From: Candidatus Wallbacteria bacterium
Lineage (GTDB): Bacteria > Muiribacteriota > UBA6191 > JACPRK01
DNA length: 14,712 bases
Assembly: GCA_016199905.1 (NCBI GenBank)
Contig: JACQFU010000471.1
Span: 1 to 14,712 of the forward strand
Direction: 5' to 3'
Positions 1 through 6,885 of this stretch are shown piece by piece (positions within the stretch are counted from its first letter, which is position 1; each line of letters begins with the position of its first letter). The translations under genes were made by a program, and so were the position numbers. The notes beneath the pieces are model-generated. The model was not told where the DNA came from and did not search any database. It was given only the letters and a program-made list of their open reading frames with translations.

Positions 1-2
1 AG

Positions 3-1769
3 AACGCGCAACTCTACGAGCGCGTGATGGCGCAGCAGCGCCAGGTGGAATCGCTGCTCAACGTGGCCAACGCCCTCTCGAGCCAGCTCGACTTGCCGGC
101 GCTCATCCAGACGATCATGGGGAAGGCCTGCGACATCCTGGAGGCCGATCGGGCCACGCTATTCCTCATCGACAAAGAGACCAACGAGCTCTGGAGCAAC
201 AGCACGCAAGGCGGCGAGGTCAAGGAGATCCGGTTCCCGAAGACCGTTGGCATCGCCGGCCACGTGGCCACGACGGGCGAGCCGCTCAACATCAAGGACG
301 CTTACGAGAGCCCGCTCTTCAACCAGGCGTTCGACAAGAAGACCGGCTACCGAACCAAGACGATCCTCTGCATGCCGATCCGCAACAACGCCGGCGAAGT
401 GATGGGCGTCACCCAGCTCATCAACAAGAAGAAGGGCATCTTCACGCCCGACGACGAGCAGCTGCTCAAGGCGTTCAGCGCCCAGGCGGCGATCGCGTTG
501 CAGAATGCCCAGCTCTTCGACAACGTGCTGCACCTGAAGAACTACCTGGAGTCGGTGCTGAACAACATGTCCAACGGCGTGATGTCGGTCGATACGAAGA
601 AGCGGCTGACGCTGGCGAACCAAGCGGCCACTCGCATCCTCGAGATCGAACAGCCGGAGATCGTCTCCAGGAACATTTCGGAGGTCCTGGGCGCCGGGGC
701 CGAACAGTTCGGGGAAAAGTTCCAGCGCGTCATGGACTCGGGCCAGGCCTTGACGGAGTACGACCGGGATTACAAGACGGCCACCGGCGTCGACCTGTCG
801 ATGAACGTGTCGATCCAGCCGCTCAAGGACCAGCGCACCGGTGCGACGGTCGGCAGCGTAGCGATCCTGGAGGACATGACGCGGGAAAAGCGGACACGCT
901 CGATGATGACGCGCCTGCTCTCCAAGGACGTCGCGGAGCGGCTGCTCTCGGGCGATTGGGAGGCGCTGATGAAGGGGGCCCGCCAGGACGTCACCATCCT
1001 CTTCAGCGACATCCGCAGCTTTACCACGATCACCGAGAAGATTGGCGCCCAGGAAACCGTGATGATGCTGAACGAATACTTCAGCCACATGGTCGACGCG
1101 ATCTTCAGTTTCGGAGGCACCCTCGACAAATTCATCGGCGACGCGATCATGGCGATCTTCGGGGCGCCCGTTCATCATCCGAACAACGCCGTCCACGCCG
1201 TGCATGCCGCCGTCGAGATGGGCAACCGGCTGCGCATCTACAACGACAAGCGGATGCGCGAGGGGAAGGCGCCGATCTACACCGGCATCGGCCTGTCCTC
1301 GGGCGAGGTGCTCTGCGGGACCATCGGCTCCGAGAAGAAGATGGAGTACACCGCCATCGGCGACGGCGTGAACCTGGCCTCGCGGCTGGAGAGCGCCAAC
1401 AAGTACTACGGAACCGAAGTGCTCATCAGCGAGTTCACCTTCGCCAAGGCGGCCGACGAGTGCCGCGTGCGCGAGATCGATCGCGTCAAGGTCAAGGGCA
1501 AGCATCAGGGCGTGACGGTCTATCAGCTCCTCGGCATGCGCGACGCCAAGTTCGACGAGGCCCGCGAGGCGATGCTCGGCGCCTACGACGAGGGGATGCG
1601 TTGGGGCGGCGCCCACCATTTCGAGAAGGCCCACCGCTGCTTCATCCGCGCTGTCGAGATCAACCCGAAGGACCGCCCCTCGAACCTGTGGCTCGAGCGG
1701 ACCGCGGAGATGATCAAGAACCCGCCGCCCGACGATTGGGACGGCAGCTTCGAACTCAAAGAGAAGTAG
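3..1769 (+). CDS. GAF-PAS-class III adenylate cyclase (5' end outside window)
   Basis: Probably makes cAMP from ATP in response to signals sensed by its GAF and PAS domains; likely cytosolic. The frame is open to the window edge, and the first residues (NAQLYERV) look like the last helix of a preceding GAF domain, so the GTG at 24 is unlikely to be the true start. Numbering from that GTG: GAF about 10-165, PAS about 172-290, class III cyclase catalytic domain about 317-505. Catalytic residues are all present: metal-binding Asp329 (FSDIRSF) and Asp373 (FIGD), ATP-selecting Lys369 and Thr443, and transition-state Asn450 and Arg454 (GDGVNLASRLES). Thr at the second base-recognition position is typical of class IIIb, a group with bicarbonate-responsive members. 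The tail (about 515-581) is helical and TPR-like and ends in a PPPDDWDG motif. A guanylate cyclase is unlikely because of Lys369. Family call is firm; the signal is unknown. Confidence 0.95.
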   Translation, partial: NAQLYERVMAQQRQVESLLNVANALSSQLDLPALIQTIMGKACDILEADRATLFLIDKETNELWSNSTQGGEVKEIRFPKTVGIAGHVATTGEPLNIKDAYESPLFNQAFDKKTGYRTKTILCMPIRNNAGEVMGVTQLINKKKGIFTPDDEQLLKAFSAQAAIALQNAQLFDNVLHLKNYLESVLNNMSNGVMSVDTKKRLTLANQAATRILEIEQPEIVSRNISEVLGAGAEQFGEKFQRVMDSGQALTEYDRDYKTATGVDLSMNVSIQPLKDQRTGATVGSVAILEDMTREKRTRSMMTRLLSKDVAERLLSGDWEALMKGARQDVTILFSDIRSFTTITEKIGAQETVMMLNEYFSHMVDAIFSFGGTLDKFIGDAIMAIFGAPVHHPNNAVHAVHAAVEMGNRLRIYNDKRMREGKAPIYTGIGLSSGEVLCGTIGSEKKMEYTAIGDGVNLASRLESANKYYGTEVLISEFTFAKAADECRVREIDRVKVKGKHQGVTVYQLLGMRDAKFDEAREAMLGAYDEGMRWGGAHHFEKAHRCFIRAVEINPKDRPSNLWLERTAEMIKNPPPDDWDGSFELKEK

Positions 1770-1774
1770 GACGA

Positions 1775-1900
1775 GGGGCTCCGGGCTTGGGGCTCCGGGC
1801 TAGGGGCTCCGGGCTAGGGGCTCCGGGCTAGGGGCTCCGGGCTCCGGGCTAGGGGCTCCGGGCTAGGGGCTCCGGGCTCCGGGCTAGGGGCTACGGGTTT
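1775..1900 (+). repeat. G-rich heptad tandem repeat, arm A
   Basis: Tandem copies of the 14-mer GGGGCTCCGGGCTA start at 1775, 1789, 1803, 1817, 1831, 1852 and 1866, followed by a decayed copy at 1887. The copies at 1831 and 1866 are 21 bp long because of one extra 7-bp GGGCTCC step, so the true unit is a heptad (GGGCT plus two variable bases). Almost every stretch of about 25 bases has four runs of three or four G separated by 3-4 bases, a standard G-quadruplex motif on the plus strand. It begins 6 bp after the cyclase stop, so it would lie in that mRNA's 3' end. Confidence 0.93.
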
Positions 1901-1965
1901 TCCGCGTTCTGCGCTTCAACCGGCAACCCGGTCCGACGGTTTTTGCCGATGGTTCATGGGTCAAG

Positions 1966-2063
1966 GCCCGTAGCCCGTGGCCCGTGGCCCGTAGCCCGTA
2001 GCCCGTGGCCCGTAGCCCGGAGCCCGTGGCCCGTGGCCCGTGGCCCGTAGCCCGTAGCCCCTC
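1966..2063 (-). repeat. C-rich heptad tandem repeat, arm B (inverted relative to arm A)
   Basis: Thirteen consecutive heptads of GCCCGTA or GCCCGTG type (one is GCCCGGA) run from 1966 to 2056, with a diverged GCCCCTC at 2057-2063. Read on the minus strand the unit is (T/C)ACGGGC, with evenly spaced GGG runs, so it has G-quadruplex potential on that strand. The core GGGCT(N)C is shared with arm A in opposite orientation, with about one mismatch per seven bases between arms. No unique spacers separate the units, so this is not CRISPR. Confidence 0.92.
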
Positions 2064-2151
2064 CCCTAGCCCCAACTTTCCTTGAACCCCTGGCCAACCG
2101 CGCACGTCCTACGAACGACGGGGGCCCCGGCTGGGGGCCGAAGGGAATGCG

Positions 2152-3525
2152 ATGATGGACCTCGAGACCCTGGGCGGGCGGATGACGAAGTGGTGGCAGA
2201 ACGAAGTCGCCGTCTGGCGCGGGATCGGACGACAGATCCTCCGGTTCCTGGGAGTGTCGTCCAAGACCGACGTCCACCGGTGGAACCAGGACTTCCCTGT
2301 CTACCTGGAATCCGACCTGCACCGCGCTTTCCAGGCGTTCTTCCCGGCCGAGGGGATGACCGTCGAGGCCAAGGGCATCGATGGGTTGATCTTCCCCGGC
2401 CTCATCTCGCGGCTCGACGCCCTGCTCAATACGGGGCGGTTGACGAACTTCGGCGCCCTGGGCCGGCAGGCGATGAGCACCGGTCCAGACAAGAAACAGG
2501 ACCTGGAAGCGCGCGCGGCTTTCTTCGTTTCGGGAGGCCGCTTCCCGATGGTGTTCGTGGTCGAGTGCGAGAAGGGCTTCTTCCCGTCTCTGTCCCTGAT
2601 GGGAGCCATCCCCAGGAAGGACGACGCCGTCGACTGGGCGGCCGGCCTGATGAAGCGGCTGGAGTCCTGGATGTCCGAGAACTCCTGCCTGCGAGGCCAG
2701 CTCCTTCGGCCCGCGTTCCGCTCCGGCGATGCCAACAAGATCGACATCCTGCCGATGGCCAACCCGGAGTCCTTCCAGCTGGCACCGCACCTGGTCATCG
2801 AGCTGGAGGAGACGTTCATCGACTTCCTCGCCCGCACCGACGAACTGGAAGCCGCCGGCGTCGAGTGCCAGCGCGGCCTGCTGCTCTGCGGCCCTCCGGG
2901 GACCGGCAAGACCAGCACGTGCCGCTACCTGAAGAACCGCCTGCCGGGCTACACGATGATCACAGTAGCGTCGGACGCTCTTTTGACTCTCAAAGACTGT
3001 TTCGACCTGGCGAGACGCTTCTCGCCTTCGATCCTGGTGATCGAGGACGTCGACGGCATCGCCCAGATGCGCGAACCCAACCAGGCCAACTTCGTGCTCA
3101 CGGAGCTGATGAACCAGATGGACGGCTTGCACAGCCGGGATCGCGTGGCCGTGCTGCTCACGTCCAACTCCTGGGAATTCCTCGAGAAGGCGCTCGCCGA
3201 ACGCCCGGGACGCGTCGACCACATCGTCGTCTACGATCCGCCCGAGGCGGGCCATCGCCGCGTGTTGCTGGAGCAGTTCCTCGCCAGCCTGAACAGCCAG
3301 ATGCCCCTGGACACGCTCGTCGCCCAGACAGACGGCCTGACCCCGGCGCAGCTCAAGGAGATCGTCAAGCGCGCTGCCGTGGCCAGCATGCGGCGCGATC
3401 CCGAGAACGCTTGGACTCGCGAGCTTCGAGCCGAGGATCTGCGCCGCTCCGTCGAGACCGTCCGCGTCAGCCCGCTGGCGCGGACCCGCAAGACCATCGG
3501 GCTGAACCTGCGGAAAGTGAAGTGA
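2152..3525 (+). CDS. AAA-family ATPase
   Basis: Probably an ATP-driven remodelling or chaperone protein; the substrate is unknown. The C-terminal half is a complete AAA module: Walker A GPPGTGKT at 247-254, Walker B ILVIEDVD at 294-301, sensor-1 Asn in TSN at 337-339, and arginine-finger motif ERPGR at 350-354 followed by DHIVVYDPP. This sequence style is that of the FtsH/CDC48/Bcs1 branch. Residues 1-200 carry no motif I recognise and no clear membrane helix, and no FtsH zinc protease (HExxH) follows. The start is ATG 2152 (a second ATG at 2155 is possible), with AAGGGA 5 nt upstream. It ends 7 bp from the stop of the opposing TerB-like gene. AAA domain is certain, specific role unassigned. 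Confidence 0.93.
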   Translation: MMDLETLGGRMTKWWQNEVAVWRGIGRQILRFLGVSSKTDVHRWNQDFPVYLESDLHRAFQAFFPAEGMTVEAKGIDGLIFPGLISRLDALLNTGRLTNFGALGRQAMSTGPDKKQDLEARAAFFVSGGRFPMVFVVECEKGFFPSLSLMGAIPRKDDAVDWAAGLMKRLESWMSENSCLRGQLLRPAFRSGDANKIDILPMANPESFQLAPHLVIELEETFIDFLARTDELEAAGVECQRGLLLCGPPGTGKTSTCRYLKNRLPGYTMITVASDALLTLKDCFDLARRFSPSILVIEDVDGIAQMREPNQANFVLTELMNQMDGLHSRDRVAVLLTSNSWEFLEKALAERPGRVDHIVVYDPPEAGHRRVLLEQFLASLNSQMPLDTLVAQTDGLTPAQLKEIVKRAAVASMRRDPENAWTRELRAEDLRRSVETVRVSPLARTRKTIGLNLRKVK

Positions 3526-3532
3526 GCCGCCG

Positions 3533-3961
3533 TTACCCCAGGTGCTTCGCCAGCAGCTCCTTGACGCGATCGGCCTGCACCGGACCGCGACAGGCCTCAT
3601 ACAACTCGGCTGAGAATTCCTCGAGCGCCTCCCAGTCCTCCCGGTTGAGCCCCAATCGGCTGCCCAGCTCCTTGAGGAATCCCAACTCCTTGCGCGAGAT
3701 CGACCCGTCGGCCTGTGCCGCCAGCACCGCGTAACGCATCAGGGCCATCTTCTCCAGCGATCCCAGCGACCCCCGATCGGGCACCACGGGCAGGGGATGC
3801 GACTCTGCAGCGTCGATCAGGTCGCCCTCTTCCAGGTCGAACTGTTCCAGGACTGCCCGCAGGACGATGCGCTCTTCCGGCTGGATGGTGCCATCGGCCA
3901 GCGCCGTCCCCAGGACAGCGCTCACGATGGCCTGAACCAACTCGGGAACCTTGCGCTTCAT
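3533..3961 (-). CDS. TerB-like helical protein, 142 aa
   Basis: A small all-helical protein resembling the TerB (tellurite-resistance B)/DjlA-N superfamily, whose members are thought to bind metal or serve as adaptors near membranes. Two similar acidic motifs are visible: ADGTIQPEE near the N-terminus and ADGSISRKE in the middle, each followed by an amphipathic helix. The ADGxIxxxE pattern is the usual TerB signature. The ATG at 3961 overlaps the stop of the upstream membrane-protein gene (ATGA), implying translational coupling and a shared function with it. The tail-to-tail neighbour is the AAA ATPase. The rest of the ter operon is absent, so tellurite resistance should not be assumed. Confidence 0.8.
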   Translation of the reverse strand: MKRKVPELVQAIVSAVLGTALADGTIQPEERIVLRAVLEQFDLEEGDLIDAAESHPLPVVPDRGSLGSLEKMALMRYAVLAAQADGSISRKELGFLKELGSRLGLNREDWEALEEFSAELYEACRGPVQADRVKELLAKHLG

Positions 3962-4188
3962 GGCCGCTCCGACACGGAATCGGGCTTCAGCGGCTCGACG
4001 ATCCCCAGGATCAGCAGCGCGCCCTGGCAGGCGTACATGAACCAGAAGCCGACGCAAACGCCCAGAACGCCCGCCCGGTAATTCTCCGGGAGGACATAGA
4101 TCGCGCTCACCTGGAACAAGATGCCCGCGACAAGCCCGGTGACCAGCGTCAGAACGCTGAAGAACAGCAGCAGGTGCCTGGTCGTCAT
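3958..4188 (-). CDS. small two-helix membrane protein, 76 aa
   Basis: I recognise no family. Two hydrophobic segments are visible: about residues 5-27 (LLLFFSVLTLVTGLVAGILF) and about 42-64 (VLGVCVGFWFMYACQGALLI), so it is probably an inner-membrane helical hairpin with short polar ends. I chose ATG 4188 because GGGAAGG lies 5 nt upstream and the hydrophobic segment then begins at once. An upstream start at 4278 would add about 30 hydrophilic residues of low plausibility. Its stop overlaps the ATG of the TerB-like gene by the sequence ATGA, so the two are almost certainly co-translated, and the pair may form a membrane anchor plus cytosolic partner. Confidence 0.72.
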   Translation of the reverse strand: MTTRHLLLFFSVLTLVTGLVAGILFQVSAIYVLPENYRAGVLGVCVGFWFMYACQGALLILGIVEPLKPDSVSERP

Positions 4189-4268
4189 GGAGGCCTTCCC
4201 TTTCTGCGGGCTGCCATCGAGGCGCCCGGGTCTGATCCGTCGGCCCCCGGTCGCGGTGGCCATCGTCG

Positions 4269-4298
4269 AGCCTAGCACGCGCCCCGCCGCCCGGCAAA
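4269..4298 (-). promoter_or_regulatory. candidate sigma-70-type promoter for the membrane protein/TerB pair
   Basis: On the minus strand TTTGCC (4298-4293), an 18-bp spacer and TAGGCT (4274-4269) preceded by an extended -10 TG can be read, about 80 bp before the membrane-protein start. The -10 match is weak (3 of 6), so this is a suggestion only. It would make the pair independent of the upstream beta-barrel gene. Confidence 0.3.
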
Positions 4299-4323
4299 GC
4301 TCCGAGGTGCCTCGCCTCCGCTC

Positions 4324-5688
4324 TCACCAGACCGTGCGGAAATCGAGGAAGAAGCCGCTGTAGCGGGGTTCGACGATGCCCACATTCGTGGAGGCATCTC
4401 CGTTGCCGCGCTCGACCTGCAGGTCGAGGAGGCGGTAACCCAGCGCCAGTTGCGCTTCCTTTCCCTCGAACCCGCTCGGGAACTGATACGCAAACGCCGT
4501 CTCGGCCTCCCACCCCGTCACCTGCGACTTCCCCAGCACCGCCAGCGGCAGCTTCAGACCGCCGGCGAGATCGATGTGCCTGGAGCACCGCAGGTTGCCC
4601 AAAATCCCCAGTACCGGTCCGGCGCCGTAGCCGTGGAGAATTCCAACTTTGGTCGGCGTCGAGGCGCGCGCGTCGGGGAAGAAGAAGTCCACGCCGCCTA
4701 GCGCTTCGACCCGGTTGCGGCCGTGCTCGTACCACTTGTGCTTGCCTGCGATCTCGACGCGCTCCAGATCCATCCGCAAGGTGCCTCCAGCGGTAAACGC
4801 GCTGCCTGCAAACGTGAAGGGCCCGTCGAGCGCTCCGGTGTTCTCCATCTTCTGGTAGCTGACCCAGACGTTGCCGGCGCCGACGGTCACTTCTGGGGCC
4901 AGCCGACCGTTGGCCGACGTGCGCGCCTTCGCACCGCCGGTCGTTCCGCCGCCGATTGCGGCGTCCATGTCGGCGTGCCAGGCCTGGCCCGCCACCCACC
5001 AGGGATGGAAGCAGTCGACCTTTTCGCGGTGCGTCTCGGATTCCCGCGGCGGCGGCGGGGGCTGCCCCCACCAGCGGGCGTAAACGACAGCCGGAGCGCC
5101 GCTGGCGTCGCCTTCCGGAGCCTCCTTGGCCAGCTTGCGCCATCGCAGGTAGATCTGTCGGGTGCTGACCAGGATCTCCGTCGAGTCTTCGCGTACACCC
5201 AGCGCGTCGGCGATCTCCCTGCCAGCGCGATTGAGGTCGCCCTGGGCCATCGCGCGCACGGCCGCCGGCGATAGCCTCAACGTCCGCGGTTGAGCCGAGC
5301 CCGGCATGAAGATCACCGTCGTGATCGGCCTCTCGCCGCGCACCTCCGCTACCTGGTTGGGCCCTTCGTAGAACTTCAAGCGGCTGTCGGGATCCAGCTC
5401 GTAACCAAGGCCGCCAAGCGACTGTACGGCGATCTGGCGCACCAGGCCGCGAATCTTGCGGCGCGTCGGCTCGGCGTAGCCCGTCAGCGCCACCTCCATG
5501 TCGACCCGGTAGATCCCGGGCGCGCGCTGCCGGACTTCCATGCTTCGCACGGGCAAGTCCCGCCCCAGGTCCTGCACCAGCTGAACCTTCACCTTGCGGT
5601 CGGCCGGCGTCTCGTCCTCGGCGGCGCAGACCGCGCCGGCGGATGCCAGCAGCAGTAGACTCAATGCGCAGACGATGAGAAGTTTCAT
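4324..5688 (-). CDS. exported protein with C-terminal outer-membrane beta-barrel
   Basis: No named family recognised. The N-terminus is a clear Sec signal peptide (positive MK, hydrophobic LLIVCALSLLLLASAGAV, likely cleavage after AVCA or nearby). Residues about 25-180 form a soluble mixed alpha/beta periplasmic region. A proline run (PPPPP) marks a linker near 205. From about 235 to the end, alternating-hydrophobicity strands rich in Gly and aromatics are seen, and the protein ends GFFLDFRTVW; a terminal aromatic is typical of BAM-assembled barrels. Strand count looks like 8-10 by eye. ATG 5688 was chosen over the adjacent TTG 5691; no strong Shine-Dalgarno is visible. It is divergent from the exported-protein cluster at 5820, and 135 bp separates its stop from the next leftward gene. 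Cargo or ligand unknown. Confidence 0.82.
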   Translation of the reverse strand: MKLLIVCALSLLLLASAGAVCAAEDETPADRKVKVQLVQDLGRDLPVRSMEVRQRAPGIYRVDMEVALTGYAEPTRRKIRGLVRQIAVQSLGGLGYELDPDSRLKFYEGPNQVAEVRGERPITTVIFMPGSAQPRTLRLSPAAVRAMAQGDLNRAGREIADALGVREDSTEILVSTRQIYLRWRKLAKEAPEGDASGAPAVVYARWWGQPPPPPRESETHREKVDCFHPWWVAGQAWHADMDAAIGGGTTGGAKARTSANGRLAPEVTVGAGNVWVSYQKMENTGALDGPFTFAGSAFTAGGTLRMDLERVEIAGKHKWYEHGRNRVEALGGVDFFFPDARASTPTKVGILHGYGAGPVLGILGNLRCSRHIDLAGGLKLPLAVLGKSQVTGWEAETAFAYQFPSGFEGKEAQLALGYRLLDLQVERGNGDASTNVGIVEPRYSGFFLDFRTVW

Positions 5689-5704
5689 CAACCAGGGGAC
5701 TACC

Positions 5705-5723
5705 GCCCGTTTCGCAGACGGGC
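5705..5723. promoter_or_regulatory. perfect hairpin in the divergent intergenic region
   Basis: GCCCGT (5705-5710) and ACGGGC (5718-5723) form a 6-bp stem with a 7-nt loop, 17 bp upstream of the beta-barrel gene start. It could be a leader hairpin or an operator in the region shared by two divergent genes. There is no T-tract, so it is not an intrinsic terminator. Confidence 0.3.
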
Positions 5724-5819
5724 CCTCATCTCACAATATCGGCCAGTCGCAGGGCCGTTCGTGAGCGCCCCGAGCAGCCTGCATTGACGAAGAAACGCGG
5801 TTGCAGTAACGGATCGGGC

Positions 5820-6674
5820 GTGCGAATCGCCGACCGGAACGGGCTTGCGGAGCAAAAGGGGGCGCTCTCATATCGGGCGATCGGCGCGCGCGCGCTTTCG
5901 TTGCATCCCGGCTCTCGGCTCCAAAGGCGCTCGGGGTTCGCCCAGACGCCGTTCAGCTACCGGCATCTGCAGGCGATCGGAGTAGTCGCTCTCATCGGCA
6001 TGACTGCCTGCCTTGCACTGCACAAGATTCCTCTCTCTCCTCCTCCGGAAAAACGACAAGCCAGCGCGGTCTCCGTGGGGCCACCGAGAGATTTCTTGCC
6101 CTTGGGCGTCGGCAGCCGCTGGCACTACAAGTCCACCATCACCGACGGCCGCACGGGTTCCAAGAAAATCCAGCGGGTGGACGAATCGGTCGTTCGACAA
6201 GAAGGGGACGGTTTCCGAGTCCTGCAGGAGATCGACGGGCGACAGGCCGACAGCCGGCTGCTCACTCCGACGGGTGAGGGAATCGCCGCGCTCGAGTACG
6301 ACACGTCGCGGACCCCGATCCTCTTTCTCGCCGCGGGCGACCTGGCGCCCGGGACCGCCTGGGACGTCGCAAAGAACCGCAGGGCCTGCGTCGAGACCGC
6401 GGAGTCCTTGTCCGTCGGTGGCAAGGACGTGGAGGCGCTCAAGATTCGTCTGGAGCGCTACTATGGACGAGAGGAAACCGACGAGCCCGGTTGGTTGCCT
6501 CAGGGTCATTTCTGGGTCGCTCGGGGCATCGGAGTGGTGCGGCGGGACTCGTCGGGCGCCAGGCGCCCTCGCGTGAAGGAAGGCCGGGTCAGCAGCAGCG
6601 GCGGCCCGGAGTTGAAGATCGACACGCTGCTCGAACTCGAGAGCTACGAGCTGGCCTCGGGAGAAAAACCCTGA
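5820..6674 (+). CDS. predicted membrane-anchored or lipid-modified exported protein
   Basis: Function unknown. A hydrophobic segment (AIGVVALIGMTACLAL) follows a basic N-terminal stretch. The MTAC could be a weak lipobox, otherwise it is an uncleaved anchor. The rest is a soluble beta-rich domain beginning FLPLGVGSRWHY and ending with HFWVARGIGVVRRDSSG. Paired 'PL-VG--W-Y' and 'W-A-GIG-VR' motifs are common in secreted bacterial proteins of unknown role. The start is uncertain: GTG 5820 keeps the hydrophobic segment; TTG 5784 and TTG 5901 are alternatives; ATG 6000 would remove it and leave an unexported protein. No good Shine-Dalgarno marks any of them. It lies 9 bp before the 57-residue ORF and heads a rightward cluster of four genes. 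Confidence 0.68.
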   Translation: MRIADRNGLAEQKGALSYRAIGARALSLHPGSRLQRRSGFAQTPFSYRHLQAIGVVALIGMTACLALHKIPLSPPPEKRQASAVSVGPPRDFLPLGVGSRWHYKSTITDGRTGSKKIQRVDESVVRQEGDGFRVLQEIDGRQADSRLLTPTGEGIAALEYDTSRTPILFLAAGDLAPGTAWDVAKNRRACVETAESLSVGGKDVEALKIRLERYYGREETDEPGWLPQGHFWVARGIGVVRRDSSGARRPRVKEGRVSSSGGPELKIDTLLELESYELASGEKP

Positions 6675-6683
6675 ACCGGAAGG

Positions 6684-6857
6684 ATGGGTGAAACCCAGGT
6701 GACTCTGGAGAGCTTTCTGGTCCTGTCCCTGCTTTTCGGCTGGGTGGTGCACCGCCATCATGCGCTGGGACTTCGCCTGGCCGAGGCCGAAGCGCGCGTG
6801 CGAGCGAACGCCGTGCTGCCATTGATGCGGCAGGCGGATCGCCGTCTGCCCTGGTGA
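6684..6857 (+). CDS. 57-aa single-helix membrane microprotein
   Basis: A short ORF reading MGETQVTLESFLVLSLLFGW at its start, then VVHRHHALGL, an Ala/Glu/Arg-rich helix (LAEAEARVRA), and ending RRLPW. It would place one hydrophobic helix (about 10-22) in the inner membrane with a basic amphipathic tail in the cytosol. GGAAGG directly abuts the ATG, which is too close for an ideal Shine-Dalgarno; GTG 6699 is an alternative start. Support comes from its tight fit in the cluster: 9 bp after the upstream stop and 28 bp before the TPR gene. No homologue recognised; moderately likely to be real. Confidence 0.5.
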   Translation: MGETQVTLESFLVLSLLFGWVVHRHHALGLRLAEAEARVRANAVLPLMRQADRRLPW

Positions 6858-6885
6858 GTGCTCGGGGTCCGCGGGAGGTACGACG

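Larger units (their letters stand above)
1770..2151. other. 382-bp intergenic region built of two inverted heptad-repeat arms
   Basis: No credible gene lies between the cyclase stop and the AAA ATPase start. The region consists of a G-rich tract (1775-1900), a 65-bp non-repetitive spacer (1901-1965), a C-rich tract (1966-2063) and about 90 bp of unique sequence leading to the ATPase. The spacer contains a small hairpin (CGGCAA at 1921-1926 with TTGCCG at 1943-1948), which would sit at the tip if the two arms paired. A Shine-Dalgarno (AAGGGA, 2141-2146) lies 5 nt before the ATPase ATG. I could not find a convincing promoter for the ATPase here. Confidence 0.8.

Noticed and set aside
159..1634. 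491-codon open frame on the minus strand opposite the cyclase
   Set aside because: It is the antisense shadow of a gene with full catalytic motifs; its composition is His/Leu/Val/Asp-rich as expected from complementing GC-rich codons, with no recognisable domain.
1775..2063. CRISPR array
   Set aside because: Repeats are contiguous heptads with no unique spacers of similar length, and no cas genes are present.
1884..2105. Minus-strand frames coding for repeating RATGHGL-like peptides
   Set aside because: The peptide periodicity simply comes from translating a 7-bp DNA repeat, which gives a 7-residue peptide repeat in any open frame. No ribosome binding site.
1954..3600. 548-codon minus-strand frame overlapping the AAA ATPase
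   Set aside because: Shadow of the ATPase; it begins inside the heptad repeats and shows no domain, whereas the plus-strand frame has all AAA motifs.
3533..4188. Tellurite-resistance locus
   Set aside because: A TerB-like domain alone does not make a ter operon; no terC, terD or terZ-type gene is in the window.
3533..5143. One long 536-codon minus-strand protein ending in the TerB-like sequence
   Set aside because: Only the last 142 codons are protein-like. The upstream part is out of frame with the beta-barrel gene and the membrane protein, and reads as Arg/Pro/Gly-rich shadow sequence.
5784..5812. TTGACG-N17-TAACGG as a promoter for the exported-protein cluster
   Set aside because: The -10 matches only 2 of 6 positions; kept only as a reason to doubt the TTG at 5784 as a start codon.
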